Assembly (NCBI RefSeq): GCF_949628215.1
Contig: NC_134281.1
Location: 12,224,501-12,288,500, forward strand
From: Phalacrocorax aristotelis
Lineage: Eukaryota; Chordata; Aves; Suliformes; Phalacrocoracidae
Reading direction: 5' to 3'
DNA: 64,000 bases
Shown here: piece after piece, positions 13,607-27,200 of the stretch
Numbering within the stretch: the stretch's first letter is position 1
Layout of the letters: every line of letters begins with the position of its first letter
Notes under the pieces: model-generated
The model's database searches: none
The model's input: the letters and a program-made list of their open reading frames with translations, nothing else
Told to the model about the DNA's origin: nothing
Made by a program: the position numbers and the translations under genes

Positions 13607-15457
13607 AATGAAGTACACAAAAAATCTTAGTTATCAAAGCTAAATACCACACTCAAACCCTTCCCAGCAGTATGCTTCCAGGTGACATTACACTGTGGAT
13701 ACAGTTTAGGATTAAACCAGACATGGACAGAACATAAAATACTGCACAATGTTAGTGTCCAACTCCAAATTCTGCATTTGATGGCTTTGGGAGGATATTA
13801 GAAAGCATCAGAGTGACAAGCATTATGTTGGGAATGAATCACAATTTCAAGGTTGTTTATGGCCGTGGAGAAAATTAAACATTAGAAGTGTCACATAGGT
13901 TGCACTCAAGAATCAGCTTCCAAGAAGAATAGATGCTGTTTGTCTGTCTTTAAAATAAGAGCATATATGCCTTGGATTGCCCCTAAATGTACTTGACTGT
14001 AGCGTCTGTAGCACCGACCACTCAAGAGCTGTCTATCAGCCCCAGGGGAAGAACATTAGGTGCTTTCTCTTCTTCCTTATTGAGAGATCATAACCAATTT
14101 TCTGATCTTCTTTAACAACAAGAATATTACTGTTGGGAAAATACAGAAATGAATGAGAAAAGAGATTTATTAATTGCTCAAGTCCTTCCCCTGCTTGTGG
14201 ATGATTAATTTGATTTAAATACTAGCAATTTTTTCTGATATCAAACGCATATAAAAATTGGGTTGCAAATGGGGTCCTACCCACCAGCAGTTCACTGACA
14301 GCTGCGATGTGTATCTTACGCCAATCAAATGGAGCAACATAGGAGATGTAATCTATATTTAGGAACACCTGGATGCTTCAGAACACAGTCAAGTGAAGAA
14401 GATGAAGTAAGAGGGCAGAAGTATTGTACAAATAAATGAATACGGCTACAGAATATACCCAGTAAAAGCATATACTCTTTCCCCTATCTAAAGAGGAAAC
14501 AATGTTAACGCAGTTTACACAGTGCTGCAACAGGATTACAAGTATCTTAAGGGAGCTGGTACTGTCCCTGCAGGAGCCTGAGTACTGAGGCAATAGAAGA
14601 AACAGTGTGATAAAAATGAGGGATATATTTGGAGACATCAGAGAGCAATTTCAACAGATACTTGGTGAAGAAAATGATTCCCAGGACTGATTGCCCCTCA
14701 TTGGGAGTGCTGCCATTGTAGTCTGTGAGAATAGAATTGGCCTGAATGCTTTGCACCAATGAAAAGGAGATGTAATCTCCTCTAGCACAAAGCGTAGCGT
14801 TTGGACTTTTTTTATTGACAACTAAGTGTCAGCCAGCGCAGTCAAATGGAAAAGGCATTAAGCGCAGGGTCAGGAGCTCCTCCATCTTACCTACCTTTAG
14901 GAAGTGGCTGAAGATGAATGAGTGAAAAGCCATCATTTCAGGTATGATCTATGTGGGATAACAGAAATCTTTTGAACAGGGACATGACTACGTGTCTGAA
15001 GTGGCATGTTTTAAACACTTTTGCAGAGGGACATCCTTGATTCTTATTTAACCTATGAAGTACTGAAAATTACACTGATTTGTTTTTAACTAGTATTTCC
15101 CTAGAATTAAATCATTATCATTGTTTACATGTAATGAAAAGAAGCTGGATCCAATGCTTTGAGACAATATACTTAAAATGCAGGAATCATGGGCAAAATG
15201 TCAGGGGATTACAACTCAGGGACAAAGACTGTGTTTGAAGTCAATATTTTGTTAAGATCACATGAAATTGGTAGGTAGAGACAACAAAGCCACCATTCCT
15301 AGAGTTTAAAGCAGTTTAAAGCAATATTTACATGAGATATTTCTGCCAACTACTGACAAACCTTGTTGAAAACAGCCAGTAATTTAGGACAATGCTCCAC
15401 TTGGTGCCTGAAACCATTCTCCTGCCCAAGGCCTCTGTTGTCCGCTGCTACTACCTT

Positions 15458-15472
15458 AAAAAAAAAAAAAAA
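15458..15472. repeat. Poly-A tract (15 A)
   Basis: A run of 15 A. No retroposed gene body is recognisable upstream of it. Confidence 0.8.
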
Positions 15473-18400
15473 TCAGCTCCTCACAGGGAAAACCAGGAGG
15501 CATTCTACTCTAATCTTTGGTTAGTCATTATTATTGAAATCTTACATCAGTCACAAATTAGGCTGGAAAGAAGGGATTTTCTCCCTCTAAAGATTAATCT
15601 GAGTCATGAAATTAATTCCTAGATTCATATCCATGCCTCAAATTTCCACAAATTTTGAGCTGGGCAGATAAAAATTTGTTTGATTCCACACAGGTACTGA
15701 AAGTAGTCCTGAGTTTCAGATCTGAGTTCAAAAAGGAGTATGAATTTTCCTTAAACATGAATAAAAGGTTTACTTGAATCTACAGTTACTTATAACTACC
15801 TTGAAGTAAAAATCTCCAGTGTCTGTTTTCAGAAAAAGAAAAAGTGTCCTCGTAACATAAAACAAATCAGTAGGTACATTTTTTTAAACTATTGGTAGAA
15901 GAATTACCTGAAGGCATAAAACTAAGCTGATCATAATCAGCCTTATATAGACTAAAAGTTCCATGCCTAAAGGGACTGTCATGGGGTTATGAAATTTTGA
16001 GGTGACAGATGAAAATCCACTGAAACAAAGGCATATTTGGGAATCATTAGAAAGTGGTTTGGGCATTTGTTCAGGTTGTTACTGGTAATTTGTTGGTTCT
16101 GTTTTGAGGATAGCATTTTATAGGAAAACGCAGCCATCCCTTCATCGGAACTGCAAGTCGTTTTCTTAGACAAATCCAGATCAAAGAGAGAAGGTATTTA
16201 AAACTAGAGTTCCTGGCTACCAACAGAGCCATTAAATCTGTAGGCCATGTGAGGCTTGCAGCATTGATTCCTGAACAAATCAGATTGACGGAAGGGGACA
16301 CCAGTCCATCAAAATAATAAACCAGGTAGAAAAAACCGGTAGATTTCTAGATCTTAGATTGTTGCTACCCTTTTTTCCTAATTTACCATTTTATTCTACT
16401 GTGTTTTCTCTCTGTTTTGTCTTCCTTTAGCCTCATCAGCTGACTTTTCCTACATATTTGCTATATTCAGTGCTGGAAGCTGATGGGATATAAGCACTCT
16501 AGCATGTTGCCACAAGATGGAGAAATGAAATTAAGTTAAAGATCTGTTGAAGTGTCAAAATATGTGGTCTGCATCACACCTATGAATGAAGAACTGCAGG
16601 CAGAGTTTCTCTTGTAAGTTGTTCCTTACCAGTTTTCATTTCCGTTTTCCTAAAAACAAGATTAAAAATCAAATGCTGGACAAAACCTTTTAATTCACCC
16701 TGCAAATCAACTGTGCAGCTTTTGGACTCTGACTAGACCCTTTTCTTCTTAGCATCTGTAAAGATTCTGCAGGCCAAACAAGGTTTTCAAAGACAGTCAT
16801 CCAATTCCAATGCCTTGAAAATAAACCACATTGATACCTGGGTGGAACCAATCATAACTTAATAATCAGCATCCTAAAGGAGGAATTCTGTCCAATTCCC
16901 TCTACGCTTCTTTTGGCTTTTAACGAAAGAACAAGGCAAAATGCAGAAATATGTGTTTGCTTTTACCAAGCCCGTAACTCCGACTCTGCCCAGAAATCAG
17001 CTGAGTGGGAAGATCCCATTATGACATATCCCCTTTACAAGATGTAGCTGCATTTTAAATGAATACAGCTCCTGACTCTAATTTTGGTTTCTTTGCAGTT
17101 GGTCTCTGAATTATATCTGAAAACCAATCTCAGAACTCATCATCGCCTACACATATACACACACACCCTCAAAATTAAGATAGGCTCAGCTTTCAATAAC
17201 CTTTACCCACAGATACACTCTGTTCATTTTCACAGCAAATATTCTCACCATCAGATTAGTCTTAAGGCTGGAGAGTGACATTTTCTGTTTCTCTAGAAAA
17301 CACTGCACAGGTAACAGCAGTGCCAGTTACCTCATCTTCCTACCACCTCTGCTGATTTTGATCTCTATTGGATTGCCGTAATTGACCAATATTCCTATTA
17401 TCTTAGGAAAATGCTTTAACTGCAGCATCTATTCCATGCATTTTACTACAGTTGCTGTTGCCAGCAATACAATACACACAAACAGTGCCTTTACAGGTGC
17501 ACTCAAAGTTCAGACTAGTCATGAATTACAACTATGAATGAGAATTTAATAGAACATTCCTTTCTAAGTACTTAGAGGTTGGCAATCAAGGCTTCATTTA
17601 GTAACAAAGGTATTAAGCCTGAAGGATTTGGCACTAAAACGGAGCTTCTTTCTGGGGCAGGGATGATTTTACTGAAATGCTTGATAATTGTACTTATTAT
17701 AAGCAAGGGCTGGTAGCATCAATTATTACAAAGGTTGCTTGACACTTCCCATTCATTATAAAATTCTCTTTTGAATTGCTGAAAACTTTGCCAACTTTTA
17801 GCTAGCCAAGCTGAAATTTTCCATGCTATGTGACTCTCTTAGGCAGATTTATTTATTTAAAGGGAAGTTTTAGCCAAAATAGTCCAAGAATGAAACTGGA
17901 GAAAAATACATTGCCTTGGCCACATTAAAAAAAAATCTGGAAATCTCTATACTTCAGAAGAGATCCTGAAGGAGAAGAGAGAGAGTTTATCATGCACATG
18001 TCCCGTGCTGTTCCTGTGAAACTCAGGAATTGTGTTTCAGAGTCTTTAATCAATATTTCTTGAAGGGGATAATATCTGGAATACTAGGTGAAAGTCTGAA
18101 ATTAAAAAAATCACAATTTTTGCTACAGATCTCCATTCCCTGAAAGCACCTACGTGGGAAAGGTGTGCATGGGTGTGCCAGCCCACTTACACCTCTAAGC
18201 TGAGCACGCAGCATTCGGGACTATGTTGTTGGAGCTGGTTTTTTTTTCCACATACTCTCACATTCCCATCTGTTTGAGATACATCCCGACATTAAAGAGC
18301 AAGGGAAGGCTCATGACTCCCTTGTGCTTTTTATGTCCACATTGCTGCCAAGCCAGTAACACTGACAGTGAAACTGTCTTGACACAGAAGGTAAGAATTG

Positions 18401-19143
18401 CAAGACTATTTGGAAAGAAACTGGTTGAAACAGAGTGTGGTGAGGCAAGGATTAGAAGATGGGCTAAAACTAAGCACAGGGCTGTTCAGGTCTAAGAACT
18501 GAGGATGGAGGGAGGGGGAAGAAGAAGAAACAGCTATTGGGACCAGGAGCCTAGAAATGCACTGAGTGGGGCCTAAGAACAGCTAGCAGAGGTGGGAACC
18601 TACATCATTCACACCAAACAACTTCAGCCTTTCAGGATGGTAGCCTTTGGGTCCCTCTATGGTCAATGGGGAAAGCACTTGCCCCACTGTATTGCTGGTC
18701 ACAGTGACCAAACTAAGCTCCTAAGCTTTCTGGATAAACCTTTCTCAACAGAGAAATAAGCCTCCAGATGGTAAAGTCAGACTCTGTGAAAGAGAAGCTG
18801 TGACAAAGGCAAAGGCCAGAGTTCAGCTGGAGAAAGGGGTTTTGGAATTCATCTGGGAGTAGGGGAACTAAGTCTCTTTCTCCCTCTGCTTATCAGTCCA
18901 GGTGTCTCCTAAAGTCGTATAAATGCTGGTCCTGCAGAACTGGACTCCATCACAGTGTTTGTATGTGCTGCTAAGAAAATCAACTCATCCACGTTTTTAC
19001 AGCTTGTCAGTCATCCTGTTAGGGACCCAACAGGAGACCCTAGAGTCTGATCTGCAAAACTACTGAGTATTCACAGCTAGAACTGAAATTGGTAGGAACT
19101 ATGCTTTGAATATACAAAATATTTTGCAATGCCATGAACACAG

Positions 19144-19182
19144 AAAACAAAACAAAACAAAAAACCACAAAAAAACAAAAAC
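19144..19182. repeat. AAAAC-type simple repeat
   Basis: Imperfect AAAAC units grading into A-rich sequence. Confidence 0.7.
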
Positions 19183-22100
19183 CAAGTCCCAGACGCTCAA
19201 AAACCTTTGGCAATGTTTTCTCTTCATCTTCATATCTCTATTTGCCATCTGTCCAAGTGGGGATGCAGTATCCCCTCACTTCATTGAGGCATTGTGAAAA
19301 TAGATTATTTCATGTCTGTGAAGCTCCCAGATACAATAACGATGACTGCTGAATGAAAGCTCCCAAGGAAATTAATAATTCTGTATTCAGAACAGGCTTT
19401 GAATAGTGTGCAGTAAATAAGCCATGGGGTACACACTGAACAATGAAGATAAAAGAAAATATTAAATAGCTGCTTATTAAGCGAGCAATATCCATCCTGC
19501 ACTTTAAACAGAGCTGAGATTTAATAGTATGTGAGCCTGTGATTAAACACAATACCATAATGCATATGCACAAAGGCTACAGCAAATTCATAGCAACAAC
19601 TTAAATTCTTGCATCTCCCAAGTTTTGCGTGTTTGGCTTGGCCACTTTATGAGAATGCCAAATTCTCTTAATTTAGCTCCACACAAAAAGGGACATAGAT
19701 CAATAAAGATTAGAGAGGGGGATGGGTTCCAGAACTGGCTCAACACAAAGTCCAAGGGTGTCTGGATTCAGTTCATGTTAGAGAAGAAAGCTGACCACAG
19801 CTTTTTATCTGGATCCAGATGTCCTCAAATTTCAGGGCTAATCAAGACTTGGTTCTGCTTTGGCACCCTCTCTACTGTGATTTGTTCTCCCTAACTGGGG
19901 AGACTGTTTCTATGGACCTCTTCATTATTTTGACCTATATAAACAGTGCAATGCTAATCCTGCTGTTAAATTCTACTTATTCTTGGTAACTATAGAGGGT
20001 CTTGTTTAGCCACATCATTAAAATAGCTTGAGGTAGGTATAGGTCTTCCTAAGCAACTTGGGTAATGCAGGACAGAACATGTATCTTCCACTGTGAGACT
20101 ACAGTCAAAGGATAAGACAGAGGAGATACTACATCAGGATTAGAGGGCATTCTAACAGGGTCAGGATGGAGCAGGAACGAATGCAGCCCTGTTGGGACAG
20201 GGAATCTCACGTCACACCTCCTAGAGCCTTCCAGCCCCACCAAAACAGTGGACAAGAGGAAACCCAACGAAAAGCAATAGGATTGGCTGTGCCTTAGAGA
20301 CAGGTTCAGGATTATCGTAAGAAAAGTATATTCTAAGCCTTGTCTTGACCAACACATCAAGAAGCCAGGTAGCATAAACTGCCACCCAGCTGCCCACAGG
20401 TTTTATGGGAAAAGCAGAAACTCAAAGAAGTGGTAAATCAGGGGGTGCAGGTAGAAGGTCCCATTTCCAAGGCAGAAAAGTCATACAGCTGCACCTGCTA
20501 TTACAGGCTGCAGCATCACCCTGACATTTGCTTCAGTTGTACCAAATGAAGCCATGGACAACCAACAAACCACACGCCGTTTCACATAACATAACCAAAG
20601 CATTTATGTCTGTGTTGTCCTCCAGGCTGTACACTCTTAAACTTCCACATACAAAGAACAGGACATGCATGCAGGTGGCTGTGCACTAGGAGCTATCACA
20701 GCAGTAAGAAAGTACTCAGTTCAGACACAGAATCACACCATTCCACACATGAATGCTCCTGAACGACTGCTTTTATGAAGTCTTTACTCTTAAAAATTTA
20801 AACAGAATGTAAAGCAACTGAAAAATTTTCTTTTATACAGCAACTTATCCCAAATGACTTGAAAAGAGCCTGGAAACAAGGAAGATCAACTGCAACATTT
20901 TCCACACTGTATCATAAAGAACTTAGTTTTATGATGGCTGAAAGCATTTGCTTTTATCCAGTATGAACTTGTCAACTGCCAGAAAATTATATGGATGTTT
21001 GTTCTTGAGTACTGAGATAGAGGTTAGAAGCTCCTGATCCACTTGTCTTGTTTTATTCACCATCACACAAAAACTTCATTATCTGTCCAGAAATGATAGG
21101 AACAGCATGTCAAAGGAAAAGGGTATTGACATAACTGGGAAAAAAACAAAATAATAATCTATTCTTTCCCCCACTGGATTGGCAGCCAGAAACTTCAGTG
21201 TGCTAATCCTGGCCACTGAATCCCATTTCCTGTATGAGAACATGGGCAATACTCCTTTCTAATACCTGGGATGCCACATCTGTTTATTACCTAATTCCTG
21301 TTCCCAGGATGAAATTTCTGTGTTTTCAAAACTACAGACAACTCATGCTAGTCTTTGAGCTACCTGTAAGTAATAATTGCATTATATATGTGCACAGGAA
21401 TGCAAAGAACGCAGCTGTTACATGGCCATGCACCCTAAACTGCTACTGCAGGTATCTCAGCAAGGTTGAAACTCCGTCCTCTTCATACAGACATTTCCAT
21501 CGATGTGTGGAAAACCTGAATCCTGTCTGTAATCCCAGGTCAACCAGCTGACACATTTGTAGCACTTCACAGTGTCCTTTCATTCTCAGCATCTCCCTAT
21601 GCAGTTATACAGCAAATCCATCAGACAAAGCACCTATTTAATAGAGAAGTCCTGCTTTTGCTCCCAACATCATGAGGAAAGCACCCAGGGCTGCAGGAAG
21701 ATCAGGCCCAGGCCTTCTCCACCTAATGTGGTACAACATCGTCATCTAGTGGAGCCCAGCCTGGAGAGCAGGGAACCAGCTGTGCTCTTACAATGCCATA
21801 TAGCTAGAGTACCAAGTACCTGGTTTGAGCCGCCTACCTCTAACTAAATATCAACTTGCTGCTTCTCACTTATAAACTGTCGTGAATATCAAACAGGAAT
21901 TCCATATTGTTCGGGTTTTTTTATGCTCATCCTCCCCATAAACCCATTCTGAAAAGAATACTAGAAAGACAGACGTTTACTTCTGCCTTAACTGGAAGGT
22001 TCTTCTAGACCTCTGCTAGAGGTCTGTGATTCAACATGTTTAAGCACAAGTACTTTCCAGTGTTGGGATGTTAGCACATTATGAATAGGCATTTACCAAA

Positions 22101-24188
22101 CTTTGCTGGGCAGAACAGTCCTGTACAGACAAAATGGTGCAGAAATAAAATCTGGTTTTGTATAGAGATGTTCAATATGAGACACTTAGCGGATTTTGAA
22201 AGTCTTAAGCAGGTCTGCTTTCTCCCCAGATGGCAAAGACGAATATTAGCAACCACTTACAGGTGGCAAAATCATGTTGCAAGGATCCCACTCCAAGTTC
22301 TTTAGAAGATTTGTTGTTTAACAACACATCCACGATCATCTCTTCAGCTTTCTGATTTTAGTAGCCCACCTGAAAAACTTGGTGACACACTGTCAGATTG
22401 CTCCTTTCCCACAACCCTGTTGAACATAATGAAGAAGCTGGTGGTTGCTGTCTCTGAAGGATTTGTGTGCAGGTGCTTTGTGGGGGCAAACTGAAATACA
22501 GAAGCAATGTATGTACAGAGGCTAGCAATGGCCAGCCGATTTGCTAAAAAGGGGTACTATAAGCAGAATGGGTCCAGCTCCTTCCTTTTGTGTTGCTATA
22601 GTGAATGGATCCATATCTAGGTTTGCGCTAACGTACAAACCTCATTATCTACATGTCGTGACTACTGGTACAATTAACTGCACAGGATTGTCTCAGCTGA
22701 AGAAACAACTACATTATCATACCCTTTATCTGAGTTAAAAAGTTACTTTTTCTCTAACTACTTCATTTAGTTTTCAAATGCCAAATTTATTATGCTGATT
22801 CCTCTAGCTGGTTTAAAGCAGAGAATATTTCAGGAGGAACACGACTAAAACACAGCTTGCTCTTAGAATTAAGGTTTCTCATGTAAGCTTTACGTAGCTT
22901 GTTTTAACAATGGAAGCTCAAGAGGATTTTGTGTTCTTCCCTTCCCTGCTTTTACCCCAGGGAAGGCAACATTGCTAATAAAACCCACAAAGATAAAAAT
23001 AAATATCTGCTGTTGGTCTAGACAGCTCTGGCTCTTGAAAGAATTTGATCTGGGTGGTAATTACACTTCACTTTCAATCCATATATGAATTCAGTACTGG
23101 CAAGATGTGTCACACTTTTATCTTTCTATCCTCCCCTGATCCATCCATCAGCATTTACAAAGCATTCATCATTGGAAAAACAGTGCTGGAGATTGAAGTC
23201 TCTTGTTTATTCACACAGCAAACAGCACAGACAACAATAGTGGAAGCTGCTTCTTTACATTACACTGCTATCGTTCTTGCACCATGCCCAGAGAGAACAA
23301 GTTTAAGGGCAAGAAAGCATCCCTTTTATTCATCAGCTTGTGTTATAAATTTGCCTACTAGATTCTTTTAAGGTCTCTCAGGGAAGGCAGAATGTACATA
23401 CAAATATCTAATAAAAGATATCATCTCTCTCTGAATGCCTAGCTTCCATTCTATCCTTAGACCACCATGACTTCAGCACAGCTATTATATTACTAATAAG
23501 TAGACTGGGAGGTATCAATTTTACAAGAGAATACTTGTCTGATGATAACACCATCAAAATCTCGTGAACACTGTTTAAACAGAAGAAAGAAAAAGCAACT
23601 CCTTTTACCCCTCATCTCCTCTGCTACTCTAAAGACTGTTTATATGTTTACCTCCTGGCCTTGAAGAATCAGCATAGCAGTTTACCTAGTGGTGAACAGA
23701 TTTTTGTTCTGTCAACTCCTAGCTTTTACAAAGTCCTGTCCTGAAGCTCCCAGTTCTTGGTGCAAAAAAAGGTTAACAATGACTCTTCCAACATCAGAGA
23801 CTGGAGAGGTATTTTTATGACTGGATTTCCCATTTTCATCACAATGCTGTCCTGTCTAAGTTCACTTTATTAGCCAGTTGCCAGAAGATAAGAATTTTCT
23901 TTGACTTAAATAACTTTTCCTTTCCCATTGTTTTTATAGCTATTTCCACCACCACTGTTGTAAAAACAATTGAAAACAGGACAAACCTATCTAAGCCTAA
24001 ATCCTTCCTTTGACTCTCCACAAAACTGGACTCTCTTCTTTCATGGTAAAGATTTTCATTAATTTCCCTTCAAGGAAAGAATTTCAAGGGAGGAATAGTA
24101 TTACTCATTTGCCTGCTGTTCTTGGCAGGCAGTGACATGTACCAAGCAAAGCCACAGGTCCTGTTATTGCCTTCAAGTTAGAGAGAAA

Positions 24189-24206
24189 GAGAGAGAGAGA
24201 GAGAGA
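24189..24206. repeat. (GA)9 microsatellite
   Basis: Nine uninterrupted GA units, preceded by an interrupted GA-rich stretch that begins near 24,181. Confidence 0.9.
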
Positions 24207-27200
24207 AACAAAGGCATTGCTGTTTCAGAGTCAAAGAGGAATGAGTAATGGATATTTTGTGGGTCATACTAACCTGTATGGACACTTCTGAGTTATTCTT
24301 TGAATCCTGAGGTCTTCCGGAGGTCACTCATTTCTTAAGCATCCATTTACTGTAAACTTAGAAAACATATAGCTCTGGATAAAGTGAACCTCAGTTCTCC
24401 GCCTGGTTGCAATCATGTCAGGATCACTGGTCTAGTTGCAGGTTCTTTTGTGAGGCTTTATACTGACATAAGGCATTATAGATAAAAAAACATGTCTAAA
24501 GTAATTTCAAAAAGTGAAGAGAATGTTTTCAGTCTCCAGGAAAACATACCTTTGGGAAAAACCTGAACCTGAGAACGCCCACTGTTTTCAGTGGAGCTAT
24601 GACAATTCACGTCAGTAGTCCTTTACCTTGAATTTCCATTTTTGTTTTGATGCTCCTTGATGAACTCAAGACAGAATGAAAACAACAACGCAATGTGTGT
24701 GTGTTAAGCACAGCACCTAACACAATGGAATCCCAATCTCAGTTTGGGCTTTCAAGCACTACCAGAATATGCACAAGAATAATTAACAAATATCAGCATG
24801 TTCAGGGCCTTCTGACTAGACCTGAATACCCCAGCTGTCTAGATCAGAGCAAGTGACAACCTACAGACTCTATCTGACCTATGGGATGAGTCTGTCCCAC
24901 TCCCAAATGATTTTGCACCATAAGGTCTCTGGCTTACAATCAGAGGTGGATGTAGCCGTGGGAGCTGCAGCAGTTATCATTCCAACCCGTTTACACCATT
25001 TTTATGCCAGAGTTCACCAGTCTCACGAGAAGGACTGAATGGTGTACGTAGTCCTATTCGGTTACCATGCAACATAGCTTGTTTTATTCATGTAAACTAA
25101 AATTAGCTGCCATCTTTGCTAATAAGTTAGACTGGGAAGCGTAATAGCTCAAGGAAAGAAAATGGGGAAGATAGAGGGGAAGGCAGGGATATGTCTCCTG
25201 CTGATGACAGCCAAATCTGCCTGTGACTGTAAAGCTAATCCTTCACATAATATTCCATGTTTTAGAAGACCTCCAAAAGTGAAGAGCTATTCCATTATTT
25301 GGCCAGAAACTTGACATTCTGTCTCTAGATAATCCTAATTCTGGTTCACAATTCCTTCACTTGTACCTTAAGTAAATCACTTCATAGCCATACTTCAACT
25401 TTGCATCAAAACTGCTTATTGCCGAAGCATTTAGGAGAGTGCTAGAAGGGAGCTGTGAAGGTTAGTTAGTCAGCATTCATTTGCTGCTGAATCTGAACAG
25501 TCTCCAAGGGATCCATGACTGCAATGAATCTCCAGCCACTCTGAAGGTTTGTCATTGATTCAGGGGAGTCAGAATTTTATGTGTAGAACTGGAAGCAACT
25601 ACAGACCAGCCCTTCTTGAGAATTCAACCCTAGGCGTGCTGAGACAGGAGATAGGGAGTTTAGGAAGGGTTGTGTGGCTATGAATACAATACAAGAAGGA
25701 TTAATAATGCTATGAGCCACAGCATCAGGGTCTGAAATCAGAAGTTTCCAAGATCCTGGAACACGTGAGAATGTAAGAACTATCATGCTGAGCCAGCTGA
25801 CGGCTCCCTTTAGCGCAGTGTATTGTTTTCAACAGTAAGGTAAAAAGTATAAGAAACAGGGTGTGTATATAGAGCAATTCTTACCCAAGGACATCCTCCT
25901 ACTCTCCAGCCATCAACGCTTTAGGACTGAGAGATCACACCAGAACTATTATGTTTAACCGTCACGAACAGACCTACTCTCCATAAATTACCTTAGTCCC
26001 ATTTTAACCTACATATACCTCTGACCTCCACACCATTTTGTGGCATTAAGTTTCTAAATGTCATTAGGAGTTGCACAAAAATGCGCTTCCCTGTTATTAG
26101 CTGTAAACACAAAATTGGTCAGTGCCATCCAGCTACTGGTCAGAGCAATGCTCATTCCTGCACTAAGTACTAGACTTCATTAATATTTGGGTAATTATAT
26201 GACACCTTAGACTGTTTAAACCTTAATGATTAAACACAACCCTGAAAGAAAAAAAGAAGTGTTTTCACGAGCAGGCAACACCGGGTATCATCCAAACTGC
26301 CTCCTCTAGTAATACTCCCTTACCCACTGTCTAGACTGACGATATTCAGATAGGAATCTGAATCCTGATCACTACACTGGAATCTTAGGCATGTCGATCA
26401 TTACACATCGCTAGCCAGAATACCTTTCTCTGTGCTACACACCACTGCTTTTAGAGCAATGGGACAGCATACTGCAAAAAGCTATATTAAAATCCCGCAA
26501 CAGATGGAAGGAAAAAAAAGGTCCTTTGCCTTCTGTGCACAATTGCCTCAATCTCTCCCCACCAGAGCTGTTATGTCTCAAAGACATAAGCCAAAAGATG
26601 GCTGCACAAGCTGTGTTCACTTCTGTGGCTGCCTACAGCAACCCAGTGGATAAACAGCAGCCATTTCAGCTGAAGAATAAGAAAGCCATTTAAGTGCTTT
26701 GCTCATTGGTGGCATTTCCAGTGGAGTGCTAAGTGTCACAGGATGAAACAAAGAAAAGTAGAACCTTCTGCAAATAGAGGTTTCAGCATCTGCATAGCTT
26801 GCAGGAGTATTTCACATTCAGCATCTGTCTTTGAAGGTGAAACTTTCTATACTGGTCACTGAGGGAACAATTACATGCAAGTAAATTGGATCCATTAAAT
26901 CAACAGGGTCTGAAACATATGGGGACAAGCCAGTGAACTTTTTTCTTCCAGAAATAAGCTGCTTCTATCATTGAAATAATCTTAATGTTTGCTGACATTG
27001 TAATTAAGAATTAAAGTTGCAGAAAAATGTGAGGTTTGCTAAAACACAATAGATATCTTTTATCCATACAATATATGGCACCAAAATATTCAGTGTTCTG
27101 GGGAGGATAATTAATCAGTGTTCTCTTGCTGAAGTTCTTTTAATTCTCTATGATGGGCTGTGTTTGGGGGGGATTATTGAATTTAACATGCAACAAGATC

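Larger units (their letters stand above)
10001..20000. other. Intergenic sequence, no gene seen
   Basis: AT-rich sequence with no supported gene. It contains A/C-rich simple sequence near 13.58 and 19.15 kb and a 15-base A run at 15.46 kb. The longest open frames (about 60-110 codons) show no domain or family similarity that I recognise. Confidence 0.6.

Noticed and set aside
22007..22025. A perfect 7-bp inverted repeat with a 5-nt loop.
   Set aside because: Too short to suggest a structured RNA, with no flanking precursor-like pairing.
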